The notes: generated from the sequence alone by a model not told the origin. 64,000 bases of DNA from Microcoleus sp. EPA2 (GCA_020882975.1 JAHRFD010000018.1:56130-120129); one strand, 5' to 3'; positions 8,576 through 16,533 are shown, counted from the first letter of the stretch. A program made the numbers and translations.

Positions 8576-8591
8576 GTACCCATGGGATTTA

Positions 8592-8656
8592 AGAAACCGG
8601 GTTTTTAACCCATATTTTCGCACTCCAGCCTATATTTTCATAAAAACCCGGTTTCT
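8592..8656. repeat. 65-bp inverted-repeat element, copy A
   Basis: Perfect 16-bp arms agaaaccgggttttta (8592-8607) and taaaaacccggtttct (8641-8656) around a 33-nt spacer. Two other copies with nearly the same arms and exactly the same total length lie at 46100-46164 and 52347-52411. Placed 16 bp after the phycobiliprotein-like gene, it may serve as its terminator. Confidence 0.9.
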
Positions 8657-8688
8657 GACTCAGTAGAAATCTCCAAAAAAGCCACTCT

Positions 8689-8711
8689 GGAACAGGCAAA
8701 ATGCCTGTTCC
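8689..8711. repeat. 23-bp hairpin repeat (ggaacaggca...tgcctgttcc)
   Basis: A perfect 10-bp inverted repeat with a 3-nt loop. Similar 23-bp units occur at 10151-10173 and, less perfectly, at 13385-13407; a shortened one lies at about 53741-53760. A dispersed intergenic hairpin family. Confidence 0.8.
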
Positions 8712-8753
8712 CCAGTAATTATTGGAGAAGCCTAGTAGAGATTCAAGAAATTC

Positions 8754-8777
8754 TTCCTTCTTCCTTCTTCCTTCTTC
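8754..8777. repeat. Heptamer (cttcctt) array at the 3' end of the HEAT gene
   Basis: A tandem array of ttccttc units running directly into the stop codon (8778-8780) of the minus-strand HEAT-repeat gene; same unit as at 6176-6196 and 9552-9579. Confidence 0.8.
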
Positions 8778-9443
8778 TTAACTGTTTTCAAGCAAGTTTT
8801 CTAAAGCAGCACCAACAACTTGATGATGGGAGTCTTGCCGCAGTTTACTCAAAACTTCCTTCGCCTGGGGAGTATCAAAATGCTTCAAAGCAGATGCAGT
8901 GTGCTGACGAATCCCTTCATACTCAGAATTAGCCAGGGTCAATAATTGAGAAAGTGCGGCCGATTCCTGATTTGTTCCAGCTAAGGCACCCAGTGCATCC
9001 ACAGCAGTTTCCTGGGTGGTCATATCTTCGCCAGCTAATGCTTCGATACAAACTTCAAAAAGTTCGTTGTAGCACTCCATGTCTACCAGGGCTGCTAGAA
9101 TGCTGCGACGCACCAGCCAGTGGTCATCCTGAATAAAAGTCAGCAGTAAATGAGATGCAGCACATCTGCCGAATAGAGATAGGGAATTCGCTGCTTCAGC
9201 CCTCACATTGGGGGTGTTATCAAGTTTGATGATTTGGAGGAGTGCGGCGAAGGATTCGGCGCTTTGTTGTTGCCCAAATCCTCGGCTGACAAAGGAACGT
9301 ACTAAAAATTCTGGGTCGTTGAGTTTGGATTTTAGTAAGGGAACGGCTATTTCTGGTGTATAGTCTTTGAGAGCTGCGATCGCCTTGAGTCGATACTGAA
9401 AGTCAGAATTTTCTAGAGACGCTTCGATTTCGTGAATATCCAT
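8778..9443 (-). CDS. HEAT-repeat protein of the PE cluster (CpeZ-like)
   Basis: A 221-residue protein made of about six HEAT/PBS-lyase repeats (examples: DPEFLVRSFVSRGFGQQQ, PNVRAEAANSLSLFG, HWLVRRSILAALVDMECYN, EGIRQHTASALKHF). The start is set at ATG 9443 (MDIHEIEASL); a GTG two codons earlier is less likely. Proteins of this size and type in PE clusters include CpeZ, a chaperone-like partner of the CpeY lyase. I cannot separate CpeZ from other short HEAT lyases by eye, so no symbol is given. It lies 136 bp downstream of cpeR on the same strand, with a heptamer array between them. Confidence 0.75.
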   Translation of the reverse strand: MDIHEIEASLENSDFQYRLKAIAALKDYTPEIAVPLLKSKLNDPEFLVRSFVSRGFGQQQSAESFAALLQIIKLDNTPNVRAEAANSLSLFGRCAASHLLLTFIQDDHWLVRRSILAALVDMECYNELFEVCIEALAGEDMTTQETAVDALGALAGTNQESAALSQLLTLANSEYEGIRQHTASALKHFDTPQAKEVLSKLRQDSHHQVVGAALENLLENS

Positions 9444-9551
9444 AACCACAGAGCAGTAGTTTTCATTAATGTAACAGAAATATTGTTTCTTGTTCCTGAT
9501 TATTTATTCCTGATTCCTGATTCATTCCCCCCTTGGGGGTAGGGGAGGGTG

Positions 9552-9579
9552 ACTTCTTCCTTCTTCCTTCTTCCTTCTA
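9552..9579. repeat. Heptamer (cttcctt) array at the cpeR 3' end
   Basis: About four units of ttccttc ending at the cpeR stop codon (9580-9582). Third array of this kind placed exactly at a gene end in the cluster. Confidence 0.8.
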
Positions 9580-9888
9580 CTAAACCCTGTCATCAAATCT
9601 AGTCTGAAAACTGCCATATTTAAACCAATATTGTCGCAGTTCATGGTGAGGTGTATGCAAACTTCCTTTGGCTTGATAAAGGATAACTTGTCGATGATTT
9701 CCCATCCAAACTCGTTTGCTGGGTTCCACAGAAATTAAACACCCTCCTAGACTAATGATACATTCCTCAAATCGCTCAATTGTTGGATAGTCTAAGGTTT
9801 CAAAAATCAGAAACTGACCGGAAAAAATTAAGTGGCGACTTCTAATCCAAGCCTGCATTTTTTTGTCAGCTATGGGTGGTAATACCAT
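9580..9888 (-). CDS. cpeR: CpeR, activator of phycoerythrin operon expression
   Basis: A 102-residue protein matching CpeR across its length: KKMQAWIRSRHLIFSGQFLI, the ETLDYPTIERFEECI segment, VEPSKRVWMGNHRQVILYQ and LHTPHHELRQYW. In Fremyella CpeR is needed for activation of PE genes in green light and is encoded with the linker/lyase operon cpeCDESTR. Here it lies about 340 bp downstream of the second rod linker, beyond a terminator-like hairpin, so it may have its own promoter. A single ATG start is available. Confidence 0.9.
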   Translation of the reverse strand: MVLPPIADKKMQAWIRSRHLIFSGQFLIFETLDYPTIERFEECIISLGGCLISVEPSKRVWMGNHRQVILYQAKGSLHTPHHELRQYWFKYGSFQTRFDDRV

Positions 9889-10020
9889 TTGAGATTTAAG
9901 ATTTGAGATTTGAGAAACAGTCCTGGACGCGCTCCAAGTAGAGAATTTTCCCTTCTGTCCTAGATAACTAAAGCCTGATTCGTTCTTCTATCGATCGAGT
10001 TTTTAGCTTTTTTTTCATAT

Positions 10021-10046
10021 AAAAAGAGCGAATAATTAACTCGCTC
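10021..10046 (-). terminator. Likely intrinsic terminator after the PE rod-linker genes
   Basis: Read on the minus strand, gagcga pairs with tcgctc around a 9-nt loop, followed by a run of five T and further T-rich DNA. It lies about 180 bp after the stop of the 255-residue linker gene and before cpeR. Confidence 0.55.
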
Positions 10047-10150
10047 CAGAGAAACTAAAAGATTATGTTCGTCCGGGACAGTAAAATGTGATAGCTATTA
10101 CAACCACGACTTCCCAGAATTTGTGGAGAATCTTGGTCTTCCATTTCCAT

Positions 10151-10173
10151 AGCACAGGCATCTTGCCTGTGCT
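10151..10173. repeat. 23-bp hairpin repeat (agcacaggca...tgcctgtgct)
   Basis: Perfect 10-bp arms with a 3-nt loop; same core (acaggca / tgcctgt) as the unit at 8689-8711. Confidence 0.8.
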
Positions 10174-10227
10174 ACAAACAGTCAATTTACTGACTTGGGG
10201 ATACTCCCTTCATCAAGTTGTGAAGTC

Positions 10228-10995
10228 TTAAACTACTTCGGTGATGCTGACAATTTTGCCGCCTGCACGATGAATGCGCTGAATTTGCGGAGTCATCTTC
10301 CCACCGGAGACCAGATATTCAGTGTTACTCACTCGGCGAGGGCTATCAAATTTAGCGCCTTTAACTAAAATTTTGAACATCTTTTCGGTGGCATCTTTGT
10401 AAGCACTGATCCGACCGCCGGTGCTTGGTAGAGTAATTTTGTTACCGCTATTACCAGCGACAAAATCTACTAAGCGAGAAGCGGTAAAGGCACTGTCAAC
10501 GCCTGCATAACCTTGATATAGGGACAGGGTGCGATTGTAGCCGACTTGCTTTTGTCCGACTTGACTTTTTGCGCCTTGATAATTGGGGACTGTATTTTCG
10601 CCAAATTTGTCTTGGTATTCTTGACTGTCGAGGTAAGAATCAATTTCTGCCTCGTAGCCTTTTTCGATACAGGTGCAGATATGCTCAGATAGTTCTGCTT
10701 GGTCTAAGGGAGCGCGACCTAACAAATGTTTAAAGTTGAGTTCGACAAAGCGGTAGGGAGCGCAAGATTCAAAATACCGACTACGATAGAAGTCGGATTT
10801 AGCTACAGCACGGACAAATTCCCGTACAGTCATGCCGCCATCGCATAATTGGGATTCGGCGACGGTTAGGCGCTCGCTTTCCATGACGTGAGGATTACCC
10901 AAAACTTGCTTGTAAACGGCGCGAATTACGGCCTGTTTATCGTCGGAGTTGCTAGTAGACCATAGTTCTACAGGCGCATCTAAAACAACACTCAT
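10228..10995 (-). CDS. cpeD: Phycoerythrin-associated rod linker (CpeD type)
   Basis: A 255-residue linker with an N-terminal phycobilisome linker domain (about residues 20-150: IRAVYKQVLGNPHVMESERL, VREFVRAVAKSDFYRSRYF, RFVELNFKHLLGRAPLD, YEAEIDSYLDSQEY) and a C-terminal CpcD domain (about 200-255, ending GGKIVSITEVV). It joins PE hexamers within rods. Length and order after the longer linker match CpeD; CpeE is similar in size, so the letter is less sure than the family. It is 112 bp downstream of cpeC. Confidence 0.8.
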   Translation of the reverse strand: MSVVLDAPVELWSTSNSDDKQAVIRAVYKQVLGNPHVMESERLTVAESQLCDGGMTVREFVRAVAKSDFYRSRYFESCAPYRFVELNFKHLLGRAPLDQAELSEHICTCIEKGYEAEIDSYLDSQEYQDKFGENTVPNYQGAKSQVGQKQVGYNRTLSLYQGYAGVDSAFTASRLVDFVAGNSGNKITLPSTGGRISAYKDATEKMFKILVKGAKFDSPRRVSNTEYLVSGGKMTPQIQRIHRAGGKIVSITEVV

Positions 10996-11107
10996 TGGCT
11001 TTTTCCTACAAATAAATAATGCTTCAAAACAGAGAATTAAGGATTGCCTAAAAACGCTCAGGGACGTAGATTCCCCAAGTCGTTAAGGCAGAAGTTTCAG
11101 GGGGTTT

Positions 11108-11992
11108 TTAGTTGACCGCGGTGATGCTGGAAATTACGCCACCTTGTTGGTGGATGCGTTGATATTCTTGCGAGAGGCGATCGAACGGTACTAGATAAAC
11201 TTGATTGCTGCGGCGGAATTTAGATACTTTGTTGAGCACAGTCGTTCCTGAAGAGCGATATCCAGTCACAGTAATGCGATATACTTTGCCTTCTGCTAAG
11301 GAGCCTAATCCAGCACGACTACGTGTATTGAGCGCCGACTCTTGGAATGCCCAACCATCTCCAATTGCACCACCGGAAGGAGGAACGATTGGTAGAGGGG
11401 TTTGTTGAATCACGAATTTATTCAACACAGGGGCTTTTCCAGAAATACTGCCCTTCAAATCGCTGCTGGAAGCACCGCGCAAGAGAGCAAACATATGTGT
11501 AAACCCAACCATGTTTTGTCCTGGTTGGGTTTTGTAGCCTCGGTAGTAGGGAACGATATTTTCCCCGTAGGCGTTTTGATATTCATCGCTGTCGAGGTAG
11601 GAATCAATTTCTGCCTCGAAGCCTTGGGTATCTAAGATAGTGCTATGGGTTCTCATTTCTTCTAGGCCATCAGGAGCGCGACCGAGAAGGTGTTTGAAGT
11701 TGAGTTCAATGAATCGATAGCGAGGACAAGTATCGAAAAAGCGAGAACGATAGGCGTCTGATTTTGCCAGGGCGCGGACGAATTCGCGTACACTGAGTTC
11801 ACCACGTTTGAATTGCGATTCAGGAATTATGGCTCGTTCACTTTCCATAACGTAGGCATTACCTAAAACTTGCCGATAGACGGCACGAATTATGGTTTCT
11901 ACTTCTTCTTGGGAACGTCCTGGGCTCAGTTCTAAACAGGGTGTTTCTTCAAATAAACTGACTCCAAGTCGAGATGCAGGTCCAAAAACCAT
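11108..11992 (-). CDS. cpeC: Phycoerythrin-associated rod linker (CpeC type)
   Basis: A 294-residue PE rod linker. The linker domain spans about residues 30-170 (IIRAVYRQVLGNAYVMESER, VREFVRALAKSDAYRSRFFD, FIELNFKHLLGRAPDG, FEAEIDSYLDSDEYQNAYGE). A proline-rich connector follows, then a CpcD domain from about 237 (YRITVTGYRSSG to GGVISSITAVN). The extra length and the connector fit CpeC of Fremyella. The first linker gene of the pair, it starts 207 bp downstream of cpeT. The two linkers share the same conserved blocks, showing that they are paralogues. Confidence 0.8.
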   Translation of the reverse strand: MVFGPASRLGVSLFEETPCLELSPGRSQEEVETIIRAVYRQVLGNAYVMESERAIIPESQFKRGELSVREFVRALAKSDAYRSRFFDTCPRYRFIELNFKHLLGRAPDGLEEMRTHSTILDTQGFEAEIDSYLDSDEYQNAYGENIVPYYRGYKTQPGQNMVGFTHMFALLRGASSSDLKGSISGKAPVLNKFVIQQTPLPIVPPSGGAIGDGWAFQESALNTRSRAGLGSLAEGKVYRITVTGYRSSGTTVLNKVSKFRRSNQVYLVPFDRLSQEYQRIHQQGGVISSITAVN

Positions 11993-12199
11993 TTAAAAAA
12001 TCTCCACTATTGTGTTATGTGAAAATTTACCATAATTAGATGTTAGATTAGAAAAAGTTACATAACGTAACAGAGTAGATCTCGTGGCGTTTTTTTGTAC
12101 TACAGGTAGGGAGTTTATAGCGGGGAAATATCTGTGGGGAAGGTGATTGGTGGCTGTAGTATGCTAGGGCTGCTGTAGCCGATCGCCCAACCGCGCTAA

Positions 12200-12799
12200 T
12201 TAGACTAATGGCACTTCCGTGGCAAAGCTTTGGCGCTTTTCAAACCATAAAGAGCCGTTGTCTGAGCCCCAAATCTGTTGATGAGTATTTACATCCATGC
12301 CGCGATCGAGACTACTCCAAGTTGTTTCGGTAATTTCTACGTCACTGATGAGGTAGGTTAAACAACCTTTTTTTTCAATCAGACACTGGTTTCCCGGTTC
12401 TACACTGCCGCGAAACATTTCTCCGTCTCGTTGGAAAACCATCGAACAATTGTAGCGTCTTTGAATACAATCGGGTTTAATTGTCTTGAGAATGCTTAAT
12501 TCTCGTGCTGCGCCTGCGTATTGTACTGGATCGTTGAGACTATAATTTTCAATATAAATTTGTTCTCGTTGGTCAATTAATTTGTGAACTCCTTGACGAT
12601 AGGGAGTCCAAAGGTCATGGTCATAAACTTGTTCGGAATAAAAGCCGATCGCGTTAAAAAATTCAAAGGGTAGGGGACGAAAGAGAATGTGAATATGGGC
12701 AAATTGTTGTGGTTTGGCAAAGGATTGTTTGTAGTTACTAAAATCCCCCGCCATCCACTGAGCCAGAGTGATTAAATCATTGTTTTTGACAGTATTCAT
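12200..12799 (-). CDS. cpeT: CpeT-type phycobiliprotein lyase
   Basis: A 199-residue T-type lyase. The CpcT/CpeT family attaches bilin to the Cys-153/165-type site of beta subunits; with PE this would be phycoerythrobilin on beta Cys-165. Seen: LITLAQWMAGDFSNYKQ, AHIHILFRPLPFEFFNAIGF, the DLWTPYRQGVHKL stretch, RRYNCSMVFQRDGEMFRGSV and LISDVEITETTWSSLDRGMD. It begins 18 bp after the stop of the CpeS-family gene, so the two lyases form one unit. Conserved length, single ATG. Confidence 0.9.
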   Translation of the reverse strand: MNTVKNNDLITLAQWMAGDFSNYKQSFAKPQQFAHIHILFRPLPFEFFNAIGFYSEQVYDHDLWTPYRQGVHKLIDQREQIYIENYSLNDPVQYAGAARELSILKTIKPDCIQRRYNCSMVFQRDGEMFRGSVEPGNQCLIEKKGCLTYLISDVEITETTWSSLDRGMDVNTHQQIWGSDNGSLWFEKRQSFATEVPLV

Positions 12800-12817
12800 A
12801 CCCTATTTCCTATTTGC

Positions 12818-13351
12818 TTATTTCCCGGAAAGTGAACGAATTTCTGAGGAAAATGAGGCGGTAACAACTCCACTTCCTTTGCTGGTTTTGATCAGGGAAA
12901 CACGAAACCGCAGATTGGGATTTGCAAACCATATTTTTTCTTCGGCGGCGGCGTTATCGTAGCTGGTGAGCAGCACAAAGGTATCATCCTCGGTGATGTG
13001 ATAGTCGGCGGCGGCGGGAATGGTTTCGGCATATCCTTGATCTCGCAGTAATTTGCCGCGATTGGCGACTGTGCGATCGGGGATTGGTACGAGGATGCAA
13101 CTCCCCTTCATTTCGGCGTTTTCATCCCAATCAGAGTGTCCCTCCCATACCATTTGAAAGGGGCTTAGTGCTTGGGTTGGGTCTATGTTGTAGGACTTGC
13201 AGAGGTCGATGACGGCTGCATCATCGGGTGAGACTGCGACGATATCAATCACTGATTCTATAGCTTCAAAGTGTCTGAAAGTCAAGTGATGGGCGCTACG
13301 TTGCGATCGCCATTGTCCTAGTGAATTTTCAACAAACTGCTCGATGTTCAT
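12818..13351 (-). CDS. CpcS/CpeS-family lyase (CpeU-like)
   Basis: A 177-residue lipocalin-fold lyase starting at MNIEQFVENSLGQWRSQRSA; a TTG start four codons upstream is less likely. Strands VIDIVAVSPDD, QMVWEGHSDWD, GSCILVPIPD, TFVLLTSYDN and LRFRVSLIK follow the CpcS/CpcU pattern. It is clearly distinct from the cpeS product at 4372-4974 and best resembles the U-type branch, but S, U and V types cannot be separated safely by eye. It heads the lyase pair with cpeT. Likely role: bilin attachment, or partner of a lyase. Confidence 0.7.
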   Translation of the reverse strand: MNIEQFVENSLGQWRSQRSAHHLTFRHFEAIESVIDIVAVSPDDAAVIDLCKSYNIDPTQALSPFQMVWEGHSDWDENAEMKGSCILVPIPDRTVANRGKLLRDQGYAETIPAAADYHITEDDTFVLLTSYDNAAAEEKIWFANPNLRFRVSLIKTSKGSGVVTASFSSEIRSLSGK

Positions 13352-13384
13352 AAGTAGAAGCAAGAAGGAAGTATAACCCTGTTA

Positions 13385-13407
13385 AGAACAGGCACGATGC
13401 CCGTTCC
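13385..13407. repeat. Degenerate 23-bp hairpin repeat
   Basis: agaacaggca / tgcccgttcc around cga: the same plan as 8689-8711 with one broken pair. It lies just upstream of the CpeU-like gene. Confidence 0.6.
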
Positions 13408-13586
13408 ACAATCTTGATGAGAAAAGTCTATTGCAGCCCATAGATTATCACATTTTCCTAGGATTGCCTAGACTGGCGATCGCAACTCTTAACCTTTGAC
13501 TAGGCGCGGCCTATTTTCCCATCCCCTTGACATCGAATTATCACCCATTTCCTAGATAACTAAATCCTTTTGACTGCGGTTATGTT

Positions 13587-13700
13587 TTATTTTTCTTTAG
13601 GAAATGAGGAGATACCGGAAAACAGCATTAGCAGTCCGCCACCCAAAATGGCGATCGCCAATAAACCTACAACTAAATCTAACCCCGATGTATTTTCCAC
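13587..13700 (-). CDS. 37-residue single-span membrane protein
   Basis: A small frame with a GTG start at 13698-13700 preceded by gggag about nine bases upstream. The product begins ENTSGLDL after the start residue, has one strongly hydrophobic helix (VVGLLAIAILGGGLLMLF) and a short polar tail SGISSFPKEK ending in lysines, as in small thylakoid subunits. A HIP1 site lies inside the helix codons without breaking the frame. I do not recognise it as a known photosystem or cytochrome subunit. It lies between gpx and the CpeU-like gene in an otherwise empty gap. Confidence 0.5.
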   Translation of the reverse strand: MENTSGLDLVVGLLAIAILGGGLLMLFSGISSFPKEK

Positions 13701-13804
13701 TAAATAATTCTCCCATTGTATTTAATCAACCGCGGGAAAAAAGAAGGCAGAAAATTAGAAACCTAAAAAAAGTAACTTCTTTCCTCTTCTTTATTCCCTC
13801 TTCT

Positions 13805-14290
13805 TTATTTAGCCAATTCCTGTTCAATTGCAGCAATCAACTCAGGAGATTCCGGGCCTACACTGCTGCGAAATCTAGCAACCACTTCACCTTGTTTGCT
13901 GACTAAAAATTTCTCAAAATTCCAAGAAACCTCGCCCTTGGGAGCCACAGAACTGGTAAGCTGAGCATAAAGCGGGTGTTGTTGACTACCTTTAGCGTGT
14001 ACCTTATCGAAAAGCTCAAAACTGACACCGTATTTTGTAGTGCAGAATTCGACAATTTCTGAGTTAGTACCAGGCTCCTGAGCACCGAAGTCGTTACAGG
14101 GAAACCCTAAAACCCGGAGACCCGCATCGCCGTACTTTTGATTCAACTCTTCGAGTCCTTTGTATTGAGGCGTATAGCCACAGTAGGAAGCTAAATTCAC
14201 GATCAAGAGTACCTTACCAGCATACTCTCCTAGCTGTTTGTCTGCGCCTGCGATCGTTTTTACTGTAATGTCGGAAATGGTGCTGGTCAT
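13805..14290 (-). CDS. Glutathione peroxidase family protein
   Basis: A 161-residue thioredoxin-fold peroxidase. The active-site segment is NLASYCGYTPQYKGLEELN with peroxidatic Cys-37 (Cys, not selenocysteine), followed by RVLGFPCNDFGAQEPG and SWNFEKFLVSKQGEVVARF with the conserved Trp-Asn. It reduces hydrogen or lipid peroxides, in cyanobacteria usually with NADPH or thioredoxin as donor rather than glutathione. The first ATG is used. It stands alone, convergent with nothing nearby. No signal peptide, so cytoplasmic. Confidence 0.9.
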   Translation of the reverse strand: MTSTISDITVKTIAGADKQLGEYAGKVLLIVNLASYCGYTPQYKGLEELNQKYGDAGLRVLGFPCNDFGAQEPGTNSEIVEFCTTKYGVSFELFDKVHAKGSQQHPLYAQLTSSVAPKGEVSWNFEKFLVSKQGEVVARFRSSVGPESPELIAAIEQELAK

Positions 14291-14473
14291 TTTCTAATAC
14301 TTTTAGACTTTTCCAACACAACTATACCGCAACTTGGAACAATTTTTCCGAAAATGCAGAGTTAGTCCCTCCGGTTAAACTTTCCTAAAACCTGATGGGA
14401 AGTTGGGTTTTCTCGCTCAACCCAACCTCTAAGCTTTATTTATCAAATTAGCCCCCAGCTCAGATTTCCTAGT

Positions 14474-15385
14474 TCAACTATCTGAATAGCTGTCCATCAA
14501 TTTTTGATAAGTTTCCTCAAGCTCCTGATTTTCCAGAACTATTTCTAGACGGACTTTGGCGCAGCCGTGACGAGGCTGGGATTCGATCAAATGTAAAACT
14601 TTGCTAGCTTTTTGCACCGATGTAAATTCAGCGCTGACTGTTGGTAGTGAGGATTGGTGATGATTAATTTCGCTCAAATCAATCCCGGTGATTTGTCCCT
14701 CACCTAAATCTATTTCGGCCAGCACCTTCGGATCGTCACCTACTTGTTCCACAATCAATTTTTCTCGGTGAATTGGTACTTGTACCATCCGAGTTTCTAT
14801 TTCTTTGCGGACGATAACTTCGCCAATTTTGCGCTTGCTGCGATTGATGACCAATCGTTCTTCTAGCAGGCGAATTATTTCTCGATCGACAATATCTAAG
14901 TCTTCGCCATCTAAGTCTTCGTGAGTTTCCGGGCTTTCCAGATTGTCCATGGGGCGCTCATCGGCATCGGTTTCATTAGACATAATTGCTACGGGAGGAG
15001 TTGGGTTGCTGTGACTGAGAACGTTTGGGGAGGCTGGCGTTTCTAAATGCTCATGGCTGTCATTACCTGATGATTTTAGTGGCAGCATCTCTATTTGCTC
15101 TAAGCTGAGTTTAAATGACAGGATTTTTTCCTGATAATCTACTGTGTCGAGTTGCTTAATATTTAATAAAACAAGCCGTGGGTTCTCCCCCTGCTTTCCG
15201 GCTACTAAAAAATTGAGTTTTCCATTATTGTCGAAATAGACATCTTTGATTTTACCTACTAATTCACCCTCCCGATCTTTGACTATAAAAGTTTTGAGTT
15301 TGGTTCTAACTTTTTCGGGAACTCGATTGAAATTGGTAGTTGCTTTTGCTGGTTGATTTTTTTTAAATGAGGGTTGGTTGTTCAT
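14474..15385 (-). CDS. PRC-barrel and DUF2382 stress-type protein
   Basis: A 303-residue protein. An N-terminal PRC-barrel-like domain (about residues 25-110: LKTFIVKDREGELVGKIKDV, VDYQEKILSFKLS) is joined by a low-complexity acidic linker (about 120-165) to a DUF2382 domain (about 165-230: IIRLLEERLVINRSKRKIGE, IETRMVQVPIHREKLIVEQV). The last 70 residues are less clear. It has the same domain plan as the next gene upstream (15679-16533), so the two are diverged tandem paralogues. Such proteins are often salt, cold or desiccation responsive; that role is inferred from family knowledge. Confidence 0.8.
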   Translation of the reverse strand: MNNQPSFKKNQPAKATTNFNRVPEKVRTKLKTFIVKDREGELVGKIKDVYFDNNGKLNFLVAGKQGENPRLVLLNIKQLDTVDYQEKILSFKLSLEQIEMLPLKSSGNDSHEHLETPASPNVLSHSNPTPPVAIMSNETDADERPMDNLESPETHEDLDGEDLDIVDREIIRLLEERLVINRSKRKIGEVIVRKEIETRMVQVPIHREKLIVEQVGDDPKVLAEIDLGEGQITGIDLSEINHHQSSLPTVSAEFTSVQKASKVLHLIESQPRHGCAKVRLEIVLENQELEETYQKLMDSYSDS

Positions 15386-15453
15386 TTTTAAAAGTTTCGT
15401 AATTTACATTAAAAACGCTATATATAGCCTGGGGAGTGAAAGATGAGGTACGA

Positions 15454-15540
15454 TAGGGAATAGGGAATTGGGAATAGGGAATTGGGAATAGGGAATTGGG
15501 AATAGGGAATTGGTAATTGGCAATTGGTAATTGGTAATTA
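15454..15540. repeat. Tandem heptamer array (gggaatt / gggaata)
   Basis: About 12 heptamer units, mostly tagggaa/ttgggaa then degenerate ttggtaa, between the two PRC-barrel genes. It creates a spurious open frame of repeated IPNSQFP-type peptides on the minus strand. The same heptamer class appears reversed at 35635-35693. Confidence 0.9.
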
Positions 15541-15678
15541 GTTATTCCCCATTCGCCATTCGCCATTCCCCATTACAGGCTTTGAGGGGTTTTTAGAGGG
15601 TAATGTTAGGATGACAAATTGGTCTGAAAGAAACCAACTTGGCACTAAATATATCCCCCTAAAATAGACAGGGGCGCT

Positions 15679-16533
15679 TTAGATTTTGTTATCTACAAGG
15701 GGAGTTCCATCTGTCTTAATGTCTAGTTCTTCACGGCGCAAAGTTTCTTCACCATCCACGGTGCTGCGAACTACTTCTTTTCTAACGCTGACTTCTTCGC
15801 GCACGTAAGCTTCTTTGTGAATGTCGGCGGTTTCTTCGTAAACTTCCATGCGTGCAACTTCACCGGATTGGAAGTCAACTTCACCGACTGAAACTACTCT
15901 ACCTGCTTCTACGGGTGTTACTCGCTCGATGACAACTCGTTCTTTTTCGATGGGTACTGAGGCTCGTGCAACTTCGGTTTCTACACGCTTACCGACTGCT
16001 ACTTCCCCTGTTTTGGCACGGTTTTTGTTGGCAATTAACCGTTCTTCATAAAGTTTGAGGGTTTGATGATTCTGTTCGTTGGTTTCGTACAGAGGACTGT
16101 CTAAATCGTAGCTGTAGTTGCTGCGATCGTAGTTAGGAGTAGCAAGGGTTGATGCGGTTTCTGGCGCAGTGGTGCCACGGTATACGTCTCTTACCTGTTC
16201 TTCGCGATCGTAATCTACAGGCTCTAATTCATTATAAGCAGGTAATTGTTCTGCTTGAGCTTTGCTGAAAAGACCAGTTGCATAAACACGACGGGCTCCG
16301 TAGTCGAAACGAGCAGAGCCGATCGGCAACAAGACTTTTTTGCCAAAAATCCAGATCCCAGTGTCAATTACTAAATAACGAAAACGACCGGTTTCATCAA
16401 CTAAAGCGTCGTAAATGCTCCCTATTTTTTCATCGGAGTCACCTGCATAAACATCAAAACCTTTGATGTCGTCTCCTGCAAAAATTTCTTCCCTATAGTT
16501 AGGATAAAATTCTTCTATTCTTTGAAGAGCCAT
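15679..16533 (-). CDS. PRC-barrel and DUF2382 stress-type protein
   Basis: A 284-residue protein starting MALQRIEEFYPNY behind a clear aaggag ribosome site; an upstream in-frame start adds 11 unlikely residues. A PRC-barrel domain (about residues 15-100: DDIKGFDVYAGDSDEKIGSI, FRYLVIDTGIWIFGKKVLLP) is followed by a tyrosine-rich linker and a DUF2382 domain (about 160-275: LKLYEERLIANKNRAKTGEV, VETEVARASVPIEKERVVIE). The whole second half is charged beta/alpha repeat. It matches the paralogue at 14474-15385. Likely a soluble stress-response protein. Confidence 0.85.
   Translation of the reverse strand: MALQRIEEFYPNYREEIFAGDDIKGFDVYAGDSDEKIGSIYDALVDETGRFRYLVIDTGIWIFGKKVLLPIGSARFDYGARRVYATGLFSKAQAEQLPAYNELEPVDYDREEQVRDVYRGTTAPETASTLATPNYDRSNYSYDLDSPLYETNEQNHQTLKLYEERLIANKNRAKTGEVAVGKRVETEVARASVPIEKERVVIERVTPVEAGRVVSVGEVDFQSGEVARMEVYEETADIHKEAYVREEVSVRKEVVRSTVDGEETLRREELDIKTDGTPLVDNKI

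Larger units (their letters stand above)
9889..10227. other. Intergenic region between the rod linker gene and cpeR
   Basis: A 339-bp gap that holds a heptamer-like run (gatttaagatttgagatttgag near 9891-9912, in parts), a terminator-like hairpin (10021-10046) and a 23-bp hairpin repeat (10151-10173). It presumably contains the cpeR promoter. No gene seen. Confidence 0.6.

Noticed and set aside
15454..15540. CRISPR-like array
   Set aside because: The units are 7 bp without spacers, so this is a tandem repeat; the same holds for 35635-35693.
15363..15566. Open frame with repeated IPNSQFP peptides
   Set aside because: It is the translation of a heptamer tandem array, not a protein gene.
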